A stretch of 36,608 nucleotides of DNA, from positions 1 to 36,608 of the forward strand of contig JADGDY010000031.1 in assembly GCA_016744655.1 (NCBI GenBank). Direction: 5' to 3'. The position numbers were made by a program, and so were the translations under genes. Of this stretch, positions 17,063 through 25,874 are shown piece by piece (the stretch's first letter is position 1; each line of letters begins with the position of its first letter). Below the pieces are notes generated by a model, which was not told the DNA's origin, ran no database searches, and saw only the letters and a program-made list of their open reading frames with translations. The stretch is from Bacteroidales bacterium (GTDB lineage: Bacteria > Bacteroidota > Bacteroidia > Bacteroidales > UBA12170).

Positions 17063-19345
17063 ATGAGAAAAATTAGTCTTCTTTTTTTAGTGATTTTTAC
17101 TGTAAATATCTCTTTTGCTCAAACGGATTATACCCAATATGTAAACCCATTAATAGGTACTAAGAATATGGGCCATACTTTTCCGGGAGCAACTGTCCCT
17201 TTTGGAATGGTACAATTGAGTCCAGAGACCAATCAACAATCCATGCACAAGGAGGATGGTTCTTATAATAAAGACACCTATAGATATTGCTCCGGTTATC
17301 AATATGAAGATTCTACTATTTTTGGTTTTGCTCACACGCATATGAGTGGAACAGGTCATGCCGACTTGGGAGATTTACTGGTTATGCCCACAGTTGGAGA
17401 ACTGACCTTAGAGCCTGGAGAAGCAACGGAACCGGGAAGTGGTTATTTTTCTCGTTTTACTCACGATACTGAAAAAGCAGAACCTGGATATTATGCTGTA
17501 AACCTTGAAGATTACAATGTGCTTGCTGAAATGACCTCCTCCGAGCGTGTGGGATTTCATCGCTATACTTTCCCCGAAACTCAAGAGGCTCATATCATCC
17601 TCGATATGGTTTATAATATTTATCATTATGATGAAAAAAATGTTTGGACTTTCATTCGAGTAGAAAACGATTCCTTAATTACGGGTTATCGACAAACCAA
17701 TGGTTGGGCCAGAACCAAGCTGGTTTATTTTGCCATGGAATTCTCTAAACCTTTCAAAAGCTATGGCCAGAAAAGATATGAGGATGTAAAATATAATGGA
17801 TTTTACAGGAAGTTTAATGAGGAAAGAAATTTCCCAGAAATGGCAGGGAAAGACATTAGAGCTTACTTCGATTTTGATATGGAAGAAGGAGAGGAGCTCC
17901 AGGTAAAAATGGCTTTGTCTTCGGTGAGTACTGCAGGAGCGATAAAAAACATGCAAGCAGAGATTCCTCATTGGGATTTCGAACAAGTGAAACAAGAAGC
18001 ACAAGAAAAGTGGAATAAGGAGTTGTCAAAAGTGAAAGTAGAAATGAGCACACAAGCTCAAATGGAGACTTTTTATACTGCCCTTTATCATACTTTCCTC
18101 AGTCCTATAATTTATGAAGATGTGGACGGACAGTATCGCGGCTTAGACCAAAATATTCATCAGTCAGAGGGTTTTACCAATTATACCATCTTCTCTCTTT
18201 GGGATACCTATAGAGCATTGCATCCTCTATTTAACCTGTTACAGCCCAGTAGAAATAACGATATGGTTCATTCTCTCTTGGCGCATCACGACCAAAGTGT
18301 ACATAAAATGTTGCCGGTTTGGAGTCATTATGCCAATGAGAATTGGTGTATGGTGGGTTACCATGCTGTTTCTGTAATAGCCGATGCTGTGGCCAAAGAA
18401 ACCACTGATGTGGATTTAAATAGAGCGATTGATGCCTGCGTGAATTCTGCACAACTCAGTTATTACGATGGTTTGGAAAGCTATATGAATCTTGGATATG
18501 TGGCGGAGGATTTAAGTGGCTCTTCGGTTTCCAAAACCTTAGAATATGCCTATGATGATTGGTGTATTGCTCAAATGGCTCAAAAAGCTCACAATAACTT
18601 GATCTACGAAGAGTTCAATAATCGAGCGACTTATTATTTGAATGTATTCGATTCTGTTTCTAATTATATGCGACCAAAATTATCCAATGGGAAATGGCGC
18701 AAAGATTTCGACCCTCTAGATACGCATGGACAAGGTTTTATTGAAGGAAATGCTTGGAATTATGGTTTGTATGTTCCTCAAGATGTAGATAAAATGATTG
18801 CATTGATGGGAGGGAAAGATGAGTTTAGCCATCACTTAGACATGATTTTTACTACTCCAATTGAAGATAGATTTATAGAAAAAAATGAAGACATTACTAG
18901 GGATGGGATTATTGGGAATTATGTTCATGGAAACGAGCCAGGACATCACATTCCTTACCTTTATAATTGGACCAACGATGCATGGAAAACCCAAGAAAGA
19001 GTGAGGATGATTTTGGATGAAATGTATACCAATGATGTGGATGGGCTTTGTGGAAATGATGATGCTGGCCAAATGAGCGCTTGGTATATTTTTAGTTCCA
19101 TGGGTTTTTATCCTGTTTTACCTGGTTCTCCATATTATGCATTAGGAAGCCCTTTGGTAAATTCAGCAAAAATAGAATTGGAGAATGGAAAGCAAATTGA
19201 AATCATTTGCCACAAACAATCAGAGAACCATGTTTTTGTAAAAAAAGTTCTATGGAATGGCCAAGAGCTTTCTAATTATACTTTGAATCATTTGGATTTG
19301 GTAAAAGGTGGTAAGTTGGAGTTCTTTATGTCTAAGAAATATTAA
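17063..19345 (+). CDS. Exported GH92 family alpha-mannosidase
   Basis: 760 aa, signal peptide MRKISLLFLVIFTVNISFA then QTDYTQYVNPLIGTKN, the standard GH92 opening. These calcium-dependent exo-enzymes remove alpha-linked mannose from N-glycans or mannans, acting in the periplasm or at the surface. Family hallmarks: PGATVPFGMVQLSPET, YQYEDSTIFGFAHTHMSGTG, FSLWDTYRALHPL, FIEGNAWNYGLY (Glu561, likely the catalytic acid), VHGNEPGHHIPYLYNW (Glu625) and LCGNDDAGQMSAWYIFSSMG (Asp666/667, likely the base/calcium region). Length matches the family. Start set at ATG 17063 rather than the GTG one codon earlier. Unusually for the family it is alone: no SusC/SusD pair, regulator or second glycosidase adjoins it. 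Linkage specificity cannot be told from sequence. Confidence 0.93.
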   Translation: MRKISLLFLVIFTVNISFAQTDYTQYVNPLIGTKNMGHTFPGATVPFGMVQLSPETNQQSMHKEDGSYNKDTYRYCSGYQYEDSTIFGFAHTHMSGTGHADLGDLLVMPTVGELTLEPGEATEPGSGYFSRFTHDTEKAEPGYYAVNLEDYNVLAEMTSSERVGFHRYTFPETQEAHIILDMVYNIYHYDEKNVWTFIRVENDSLITGYRQTNGWARTKLVYFAMEFSKPFKSYGQKRYEDVKYNGFYRKFNEERNFPEMAGKDIRAYFDFDMEEGEELQVKMALSSVSTAGAIKNMQAEIPHWDFEQVKQEAQEKWNKELSKVKVEMSTQAQMETFYTALYHTFLSPIIYEDVDGQYRGLDQNIHQSEGFTNYTIFSLWDTYRALHPLFNLLQPSRNNDMVHSLLAHHDQSVHKMLPVWSHYANENWCMVGYHAVSVIADAVAKETTDVDLNRAIDACVNSAQLSYYDGLESYMNLGYVAEDLSGSSVSKTLEYAYDDWCIAQMAQKAHNNLIYEEFNNRATYYLNVFDSVSNYMRPKLSNGKWRKDFDPLDTHGQGFIEGNAWNYGLYVPQDVDKMIALMGGKDEFSHHLDMIFTTPIEDRFIEKNEDITRDGIIGNYVHGNEPGHHIPYLYNWTNDAWKTQERVRMILDEMYTNDVDGLCGNDDAGQMSAWYIFSSMGFYPVLPGSPYYALGSPLVNSAKIELENGKQIEIICHKQSENHVFVKKVLWNGQELSNYTLNHLDLVKGGKLEFFMSKKY

Positions 19346-19462
19346 TAATATGGGAGTGTAATCTGTTACTTCATTTGAATTCTATAGATTTCTAAAAAGA
19401 GCTTGTCTGAATAGTTCTTTAATAATGAATTCAATGCCTAATTGCTATACTTTATATCGAAT

Positions 19463-19505
19463 AAAATCAGCCTACCTTTATGGTAAGGGGCAAAGCTGAT
19501 TTTTT
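19463..19505 (+). terminator. Rho-independent terminator of the GH92 gene
   Basis: AAAATCAGC / GCTGATTTTT outer stem with an inner TACC / GGTA pairing, ending in a T-run, 118 nt after the stop. The rest of the gap up to 19715 shows no gene or clear motif. Confidence 0.8.
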
Positions 19506-19715
19506 GATAATTAGATTAAACCCTCATTTTCTATTGTAATGAAATACTACTCTCCTCTGTTTTTTTGAAAAGAGCATTAAATCCCAAATTCAATTATATT
19601 TCCCGTCCGAAATCGAACATCAGTGTTCAGAACAGAACAACAAAAACTATATCATTTTCAGACTGTTAATTTATATTAAACTTAAAATTCATGTGATTTT
19701 GTGAGAATAATATTC

Positions 19716-19723
19716 TAAATTTG
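19716..19723 (+). promoter_or_regulatory. Bacteroidota -7 box for the RND efflux operon
   Basis: TAAATTTG matches TAnnTTTG and lies 37 nt before the adaptor ATG. A TTTTG stands 14 nt upstream, closer than the usual 17-23, so the -33 element is doubtful. Confidence 0.5.
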
Positions 19724-19760
19724 AAGATTCGTAAAATCAATATTTAAATCAATATAAAAG

Positions 19761-20879
19761 ATGAGTAGACAGTCTATTATCACTCTTGTTGCAATAGTTT
19801 TTTTTGGTGCTATTGCTTTTTTAGCAATGAATTATTTTGCTAGTCATAAAGAAGAGACCAAGCCGCCTAAAACTGAAAAACCATTACCACAAGTAAAAAC
19901 AGAAAAGGTAAGCTACAGCAATGCCAAAGTTGATGTAGAGGAAACTGGACGATTAATGTCAACCGGAAGAGTAGATTTAATTACCGAAGTAAATGGTAGA
20001 ATGCTAGATGGAGATGTTCCTATGTTAACAGGGCAATCCTTTAAAAAAGGCGATGTATTATTAAGGATATTCAATGAGGAGGCTAAATTATCACTTCAGG
20101 CTTCTAAAAGTAGATTCCTCAGTAGTATTGCGAATGTTCTACCCGATTTAAAATACGATTATCCAGATAATTATAATAGCTGGTTAGATTTTTTCAATGC
20201 CATTAAAATCAATAGTCCACTACCTGAGTTTCCTGAGGTAAAATCAGAGAACGAGAAAATTTACCTAGCTGGTAAGGGGATTTTAAACGATTATTTTAGC
20301 ATTCAAAGCACAGAAATTACATTCCAAAAATATACAATTTATGCGCCATTTGATGGTGCTTTTGCTAGTGTGAGCCTAGAAGTAGGTTCCATCGCAAGTC
20401 CCGGAAGTAGAGTGGCCAAAATGATACGTACTGATATCTTGGAATTACAAGTTCCTTTAAATATGAATGAGGTTCCTTTCGTGAAAAAAGGAAATTCGGT
20501 ACAAGTAGAGTATCAAGGCAAATTCACAAGTGGAAAAGTAAACCGTGTATCTAGTTTTGTGGATGCAGGGAGTCAATCGGTGATGGTTTATGTTGATTTA
20601 AAAAACACGTCAAAATTTCCTCTTTACGAAGGAATGTATATGAAAGCTCAGTTTGCAGAAACAGAATTAAGCGATGTGATGGAAATTCCTCGTGCTGCTC
20701 TTTTTAACTTCGATGAAGTATTTGTTGTTATTGATGGCAAATTATCAAAGCGAAGAGTACAAATTGCTAAAACTGATGAATATTCAACTTATATCAGTGG
20801 ATTAGAACTAGGAACGGATTTGGTTATCGAATCATTAATTAATGCTTCAGACCAAATGCCAGTTAAAATCGCCAAATAA
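19761..20879 (+). CDS. RND efflux periplasmic adaptor (membrane fusion protein)
   Basis: 372 aa, anchored by an N-terminal hydrophobic segment (about 7-27). It bridges the inner-membrane pump and the outer-membrane channel across the periplasm. The lipoyl-type halves are VNGRMLDGDVPMLTGQSFKK (before the hairpin) and IYAPFDGAFASVSLEVGSIA (after it), followed by the beta-barrel domain (LELQVPLNMNEVPFVKKGN) and a membrane-proximal domain. The helical hairpin between the lipoyl halves is short and interrupted by a Pro/Tyr-rich stretch (about 130-155). First gene of a three-gene operon; the pump gene starts 11 nt downstream. No regulator of the TetR or MarR type is adjacent. The substrate is unknown. 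Confidence 0.93.
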   Translation: MSRQSIITLVAIVFFGAIAFLAMNYFASHKEETKPPKTEKPLPQVKTEKVSYSNAKVDVEETGRLMSTGRVDLITEVNGRMLDGDVPMLTGQSFKKGDVLLRIFNEEAKLSLQASKSRFLSSIANVLPDLKYDYPDNYNSWLDFFNAIKINSPLPEFPEVKSENEKIYLAGKGILNDYFSIQSTEITFQKYTIYAPFDGAFASVSLEVGSIASPGSRVAKMIRTDILELQVPLNMNEVPFVKKGNSVQVEYQGKFTSGKVNRVSSFVDAGSQSVMVYVDLKNTSKFPLYEGMYMKAQFAETELSDVMEIPRAALFNFDEVFVVIDGKLSKRRVQIAKTDEYSTYISGLELGTDLVIESLINASDQMPVKIAK

Positions 20880-20890
20880 CAAAACAGCAC

Positions 20891-23800
20891 ATGAGAAATT
20901 TAGTTAGCACCTTTGTAAAATATCCATTTTACGCCAACTTAATGATAGTCATTTTGGTGATATCAGGCTTGTTTTCTTTATCAAATATGAAGAAATCATT
21001 CTTCCCAGAGAGAAGCACCACCACCATCAATGTTCAGGTTTTTTATCCTGGAGCATCCCCAAAAGAGATGGAGGAGGGTATCACTACAAGAGTGGAAGAA
21101 TCTTTAAGAGGTTTGGTGGGTATAAAAGAGATTACAAGTTCATCTTCAGAGAACTTTGCCTCAGTAAGAATAGAAACCACAGGTAAATATGATATTGACC
21201 TCACTTTAGCAGAAATTAAAAATGCAGTGGATGGAATTTCTTCCTTCCCAGTAGATGCCGAAAAACCCATTGTATTTAAACAAAGAGCTGTTACATCGGC
21301 TGGTTTTATTGGCTTAAGTGGTGATGTAGACCAAATCAGCTTAAAGAGAATGGCCAATGAAATTGAAAATGATTTCTATGGCTCAGGCATCATATCGCAG
21401 CTTAATGTAAATGGTTTGCCTCCTCTCGAAATCGCGGTGGAGGTATCTCAAGAAAACCTTCGTAGATATAATCTAAGTATTTCTGAAATTTCTTCAGCCA
21501 TAAGAAGCAATAACTTAGATATTAGTGGAGGTTTGATTAGAAACGATAATGAAGAAATCCTTATTCGCTCAAGATATCGCTCTGTTGAACCTGATGTAAT
21601 AGCCGATTTGGTTATACGGTCCAATAGCGATGGCAGTAATTTGAAAATTAGAGATGTGGGAACGGTAAAGCTTCAATTTGCTGAAACCCCAAACCTTTCA
21701 CTTCAAAATGGAAAACCTTCTGTGAGTTTTCAAATCAATAAGCTTGGGGAAGAAGATTTAGATGAAATTTCAGAATATCTACATGCTTATGTTGCCGACT
21801 TCAATAGCGTTCATGAGAATGTGAAAATGGAATTCACCTACGATTTTCTCACTATGTTGAAGAGTCGTTTGAACTTGCTTTATTCCAATGGTGGTGTAGG
21901 GCTATTGTTGGTTCTCCTTTCACTAGGATTGTTCTTGAATTTGAGATTGTCGTTTTGGGTAGCCTTTGGTATTCCAGCTTCATTCCTTGGAATGTTTGTT
22001 TTTGCTGCAGCCATGGGAATCACCATCAATATGATTTCCCTTTTCGGTATGATTCTGGTCATCGGTATTCTGGTGGATGATGGAATTGTGATTGCAGAAA
22101 ATATTTACTCACACTTTGAAGCCGGAAAGACTCCAATGCGAGCCGCTGTAGACGGAACCATGGAAGTAATGCCAGCTATTTTAACATCCGTAACTACAAC
22201 TATTGTAGCCTTCTCTCCTTTATTGCTTTTAACAGGGCAAATGGAAATGATGTACGAAATGGCATTCGTAGTGACGGTGAGTTTAGGAGTTTCATTATTC
22301 GAAGCTTTCTTTGTTTTGCCAGCCCATTTAGGTTCTCCTAAAGTATTGAAAAGAAAAGAGCGGAGGTCGAAGTTTACCATCCGACCACAATTGGAGAAAT
22401 TTATCGATTTCATGCGTTACAAATTATATGGTAGAGCATTAAAATTGGTGATTCAATATAAATACGTTGTTGTTTTTACTCCCGTATTTTTCATTATGAT
22501 AACTGTCGGTTTATTAAGTGGAGGATTTATTAAATATACCTTTTTCCCAGCCATGGAATTCGACCAAATTACAGTAAACTTAGCCTATAAGCCAGGAAGT
22601 GGTGAAAAGAGAACCGTTGAAACCTTGAAAATGGTAGAGAATAAGGTTTGGGAAGTGAATAAAGCAGTGATGGAAGAATTTAATGATACTGCCTCATTTG
22701 TTGATTTTACTTTTGTTGGATTAGGTTCTGCTTTTGATGGAACAGAATCAGGAGCTCATGCTGGTAATTTGTTTATCACCATGAGAGATATGGAAGGAAG
22801 TCCAATTAAAACCACTGAAATAGCTAAGAGAATTGGTGAAGCCATTGGTGATATTCCAGAAATTGAGAAGTTTACTGTAGGTGGAAGAAACCGTTGGGGT
22901 TCTCCTGTTTCTATTAGTCTTTTAGGTAAAGATTTAGAAGAATTAGGACATGCCAAAGAATTCTTAATGCAGCGATTAAATGAAATCACTGACTTGAAAG
23001 ATGTAACTGAAAACAATTCCGTGGGTAAAAGAGAGGTTCGTTTAGAATTAAAACCTAAAGCTTATCTTCTCGGATTAAATAGAGCACAAATAGCTTCACA
23101 GGTTCGTCAAGGATTTTATGGTGACCAAGCCCAGAGACTACAAATAGGTAGAGATGAAGTTAGAGTTTGGGTGAGATATCCAAAGTCTGATAGATTGAAC
23201 CTTAGTCAGCTGGATTATATGAAGATAAAAACTCCTGCAGGAGAATATCCACTCAACGAATTGGCTTACTATAATATTGAAAGAGGACCAGTAAGTATTA
23301 AGCATTATAATGGTGCTCGCGAAATTAGGATAGATGCTGATTTGGCTGATTTCTACGCGCCTGTTCCTCCTATTTTGGCTCGTATTAACGAAACTATTAT
23401 TCCAGAATTGGAACAGAAATATAGAGGAGTGAAAATTGAATATCAAGGTCAGCAAAGAGACAGTAACGATGCTACCAACGAGATGGGAAAATATTTTGGT
23501 GTGGCCTTTATGATTATGATTTTCCTAATTATGATTCACTTTAAATCATTTACTCAAGGTATTATTGTGTTGATGATGATTCCATTAGGTTGGTTAGGAG
23601 CAGTTTGGGGACACGGAATAGAAGGATTCCCAGTGTCAATGCTTTCAGCTTGGGGAATGGTTGCCCTGTCGGGGGTTATTATCAACGATGCGGTGGTATT
23701 CTTGGCTAAATATAACAGTCTTCTACTCGAAGGATTCAAGGTGAAAGAAGCCGTTTATAAAGCAGGGACAGCTCGTTTTAGAGCCATCCTCTTAACTACC

Positions 23801-24103
23801 GTTACTACGGTTGCTGGTTTATATCCTTTGATTTTAGAGAAGAGTTTCCAAGCCCAATTCCTTATCCCTATGGCTATTTCTTTGGCATTTGGAGTATTAT
23901 TCGGAACCACATTTATTTTGATGTTCTTCCCAAGTTTAATTTTAGTATTAAACGATGTGAAGAAATTATACACAGGAATGAAAAGATGGATTTGGCCTAG
24001 AACTGAAATTAAAGATGGCGAATTAGTAGTTCTTCCTTTTGAATGGCCTACTGCAGAAGAAGTGGAACCCATTATTCGTGATAGTAAAAGAGTTATCCAA
24101 TAA
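20891..24103 (+). CDS. RND family efflux pump, inner-membrane permease
   Basis: 1070 aa, close to the HAE1/AcrB family length, with twelve expected spans and two large periplasmic loops. It exports substrates by proton antiport as a trimer. Signature parts: N-terminal YPFYANLMIVILVISGLFSL, FFPERSTTTINVQVFYPGAS, and GILVDDGIVIAENIY, in which Asp396-Asp397 match the proton-relay pair of AcrB TM4. In the TM10 equivalent the sequence is GVIINDAVVFLAKYN: Asn932-Asp933 stand where AcrB has the Lys of KNAILI, a change seen in other RND subgroups. The second-half loop contains VKIEYQGQQRDSNDATNEMG. Gaps of 11 and 15 nt to its neighbours show one operon. The substrate (drug, lipid or other) cannot be inferred. 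Confidence 0.95.
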   Translation: MRNLVSTFVKYPFYANLMIVILVISGLFSLSNMKKSFFPERSTTTINVQVFYPGASPKEMEEGITTRVEESLRGLVGIKEITSSSSENFASVRIETTGKYDIDLTLAEIKNAVDGISSFPVDAEKPIVFKQRAVTSAGFIGLSGDVDQISLKRMANEIENDFYGSGIISQLNVNGLPPLEIAVEVSQENLRRYNLSISEISSAIRSNNLDISGGLIRNDNEEILIRSRYRSVEPDVIADLVIRSNSDGSNLKIRDVGTVKLQFAETPNLSLQNGKPSVSFQINKLGEEDLDEISEYLHAYVADFNSVHENVKMEFTYDFLTMLKSRLNLLYSNGGVGLLLVLLSLGLFLNLRLSFWVAFGIPASFLGMFVFAAAMGITINMISLFGMILVIGILVDDGIVIAENIYSHFEAGKTPMRAAVDGTMEVMPAILTSVTTTIVAFSPLLLLTGQMEMMYEMAFVVTVSLGVSLFEAFFVLPAHLGSPKVLKRKERRSKFTIRPQLEKFIDFMRYKLYGRALKLVIQYKYVVVFTPVFFIMITVGLLSGGFIKYTFFPAMEFDQITVNLAYKPGSGEKRTVETLKMVENKVWEVNKAVMEEFNDTASFVDFTFVGLGSAFDGTESGAHAGNLFITMRDMEGSPIKTTEIAKRIGEAIGDIPEIEKFTVGGRNRWGSPVSISLLGKDLEELGHAKEFLMQRLNEITDLKDVTENNSVGKREVRLELKPKAYLLGLNRAQIASQVRQGFYGDQAQRLQIGRDEVRVWVRYPKSDRLNLSQLDYMKIKTPAGEYPLNELAYYNIERGPVSIKHYNGAREIRIDADLADFYAPVPPILARINETIIPELEQKYRGVKIEYQGQQRDSNDATNEMGKYFGVAFMIMIFLIMIHFKSFTQGIIVLMMIPLGWLGAVWGHGIEGFPVSMLSAWGMVALSGVIINDAVVFLAKYNSLLLEGFKVKEAVYKAGTARFRAILLTTVTTVAGLYPLILEKSFQAQFLIPMAISLAFGVLFGTTFILMFFPSLILVLNDVKKLYTGMKRWIWPRTEIKDGELVVLPFEWPTAEEVEPIIRDSKRVIQ

Positions 24104-24118
24104 TAAAGAGTTAGAAAA

Positions 24119-25441
24119 ATGAGAATATTAAAATATATAAGTGTATTGGTGCTATTATTGATTTTTACTGGTCAATTGAAGGCACAAGAAATTTCTCCAC
24201 TTACTCTTGAGGAGGCTGTAACTATAGCTTTGGAGAAAAACTTCGAAATCCAGATTAGCAATAAGAATGTGGAGTCGGCAGAGGTGAATAACACCTGGGG
24301 AGCAGCAGGAATGTTCCCAAGTGTGGATGTGGGTATCACACAAACCAACCGCTTCGATAATAGTGAGTCTATGAGTTCCGACGAGCGTGATGACATCCTT
24401 CGTTCTGGAGTTCAGCCTTATGTTCAGGTGCGGTGGATGCTTTTCAACGGGCTCAATGTTTATATTAAAAAAGATAAATTAGAACTCGTCCAACAACTTT
24501 CCGAAGGCAATGCTGCTGTTATTGTGGAGAACAAGATTCAAGCTGTGGTATTGGCTTATTACCAAACCCTCCTCAATAGAGAGAAACTAGAAACCATAGA
24601 TAGGATTAAGAAATTGAGCCGTGATAGATTTAATTACGTACAAACCAAAAAACAATTTGGTTCTGCAGTGAGTTACGATGTATTACAAGCCAAGAACTCC
24701 TATTTAAGTGATTCAACAAATTTCTTACTTCAGAGTTTGGAGTTGAAGAAATCACAATTGAACCTCAATCTATTGATGGGAGTGGATAAGGAATCGGTAT
24801 ATGATTTAAGCAGTCCATTTGTGCCTACCATTGAAGATTATAAATACTTCGACTTGGAAGAGAAAATGTTTAGCTCCAATAAGACTTTGCAAAATCAGTA
24901 TATCAATATGGAGATTTTGCAAAAAGATGTGGCCAGTGCAAAAGCTAGTGTTTGGCCTACTTTAAACTTAAATGCCGGCTCCGATTATGCCAGCAATTAT
25001 GTGCGCTATTCTGGTTCAGATCCCAACTCATCTTACTCCTATGATTTCTATGTGAATTTCAGTCTCAACTTTAACCTTTATGATGGTGGAAGAACCAATA
25101 GGCTCATCAAACAATCTATCATACAGAGTGATATTGGAAACATACAAGAAAGTCAGATTAAGCAAACCCTATCCAATGGCTTATTAACTATTTACGAGAT
25201 GTATCAAATCCGTAAACAGCTTTTAAGTGTTGCCGATGTAGGGCTAGAAACTGCACAGCTTAATTTGGATTTGTCCACCGAGAAATTCAGAAACGGAAGC
25301 ATCAACTCCTTTAACTTTAGAGATGTTCAGGTGATATTCATCAACTCAGAGTTTAATAGATTAGAGGCGGTTTATAATCTGATAAATACTCATACAGAAT
25401 TGCTAAGAGCTACAGGTGGAATTATTTCGGAATTCGAATAA
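24119..25441 (+). CDS. TolC-like outer-membrane efflux channel
   Basis: 440 aa with signal peptide MRILKYISVLVLLLIFTGQLKA followed by QEISPLTLEEAVTIALEKNF, the standard start of the outer membrane efflux protein (OEP) family. Two OEP repeats are visible as two long helical pairs, each followed by strands (VQVRWMLFNGLNVYIKKDKL and the later FYVNFSLNFNLYDGGRTNRL), the pattern of the trimeric beta-barrel with a periplasmic alpha tunnel. It completes the tripartite pump with the adaptor and permease upstream. A strong terminator follows within 25 nt. Confidence 0.93.
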   Translation: MRILKYISVLVLLLIFTGQLKAQEISPLTLEEAVTIALEKNFEIQISNKNVESAEVNNTWGAAGMFPSVDVGITQTNRFDNSESMSSDERDDILRSGVQPYVQVRWMLFNGLNVYIKKDKLELVQQLSEGNAAVIVENKIQAVVLAYYQTLLNREKLETIDRIKKLSRDRFNYVQTKKQFGSAVSYDVLQAKNSYLSDSTNFLLQSLELKKSQLNLNLLMGVDKESVYDLSSPFVPTIEDYKYFDLEEKMFSSNKTLQNQYINMEILQKDVASAKASVWPTLNLNAGSDYASNYVRYSGSDPNSSYSYDFYVNFSLNFNLYDGGRTNRLIKQSIIQSDIGNIQESQIKQTLSNGLLTIYEMYQIRKQLLSVADVGLETAQLNLDLSTEKFRNGSINSFNFRDVQVIFINSEFNRLEAVYNLINTHTELLRATGGIISEFE

Positions 25442-25465
25442 AAAAAACAGAAATTTCAATATTTG

Positions 25466-25494
25466 AGCGTGACCTTTTGGTTGCGCTTTTTTTT
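25466..25494 (+). terminator. Rho-independent terminator of the RND efflux operon
   Basis: 9-bp stem AGCGTGACC / GGTTGCGCT (two G-U pairs) with a TTTT loop and eight T downstream, 25 nt after the TolC-like stop. Confidence 0.9.
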
Positions 25495-25503
25495 GCTTGT
25501 TAA

Positions 25504-25539
25504 ATAAATAGCCACGGGTTTAAACCCGTGGCTATTTAT
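25504..25539. repeat. 36-bp perfect palindrome (REP-like element)
   Basis: ATAAATAGCCACGGGTTT and its exact reverse complement abut with no spacer: 18 bp per arm. It lies 10 nt after the efflux operon terminator. GC-rich cores flanked by AT arms are typical of dispersed REP-type repeats; copy number cannot be seen in this window (one copy only). Confidence 0.75.
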
Positions 25540-25874
25540 ACCAACTAAAAACCATATTGAGTGATATAAATCGTTTCTATTTCTCTTACTTTTCTAAAGA
25601 AAATATTTCCGTAGCTATGGCTATGCAAAGATTTTATTTCTCAATTAAGAAAATATATTCCGATTTATTTATCCCTCATACGGATATTTATTTGGTATTA
25701 CTTCGTTTAATATTATTAACCGTCTGGAAAACCTAAAGAAAAAAAAACAGAAACGCAACGCGGTTATGGATGAATTTACAACAACCCAAGTAGTTCTGTG
25801 TTTCTATAAAAAAGGAATTGAAAAAAACTAAATCACAATTCAGGAGAATTGTATTACTCCTGCAGAAAAAAAAC
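25540..25874. other. Intergenic region between efflux operon and methyltransferase
   Basis: No gene is supported. At 25835-25862 two hairpins overlap and exclude each other: ACAATTC / GAATTGT (25835-25852) and CAGGAG / CTCCTG (25841-25862). They lie just after the methyltransferase stop on the minus strand, without a T-run in the right place for an ordinary terminator. The rest is AT-rich without recognised structure. Confidence 0.45.

Noticed and set aside
22105-24072. Minus-strand open frames inside the RND pump gene
   Set aside because: Shadow frames of a gene whose full-length product matches the RND family throughout.
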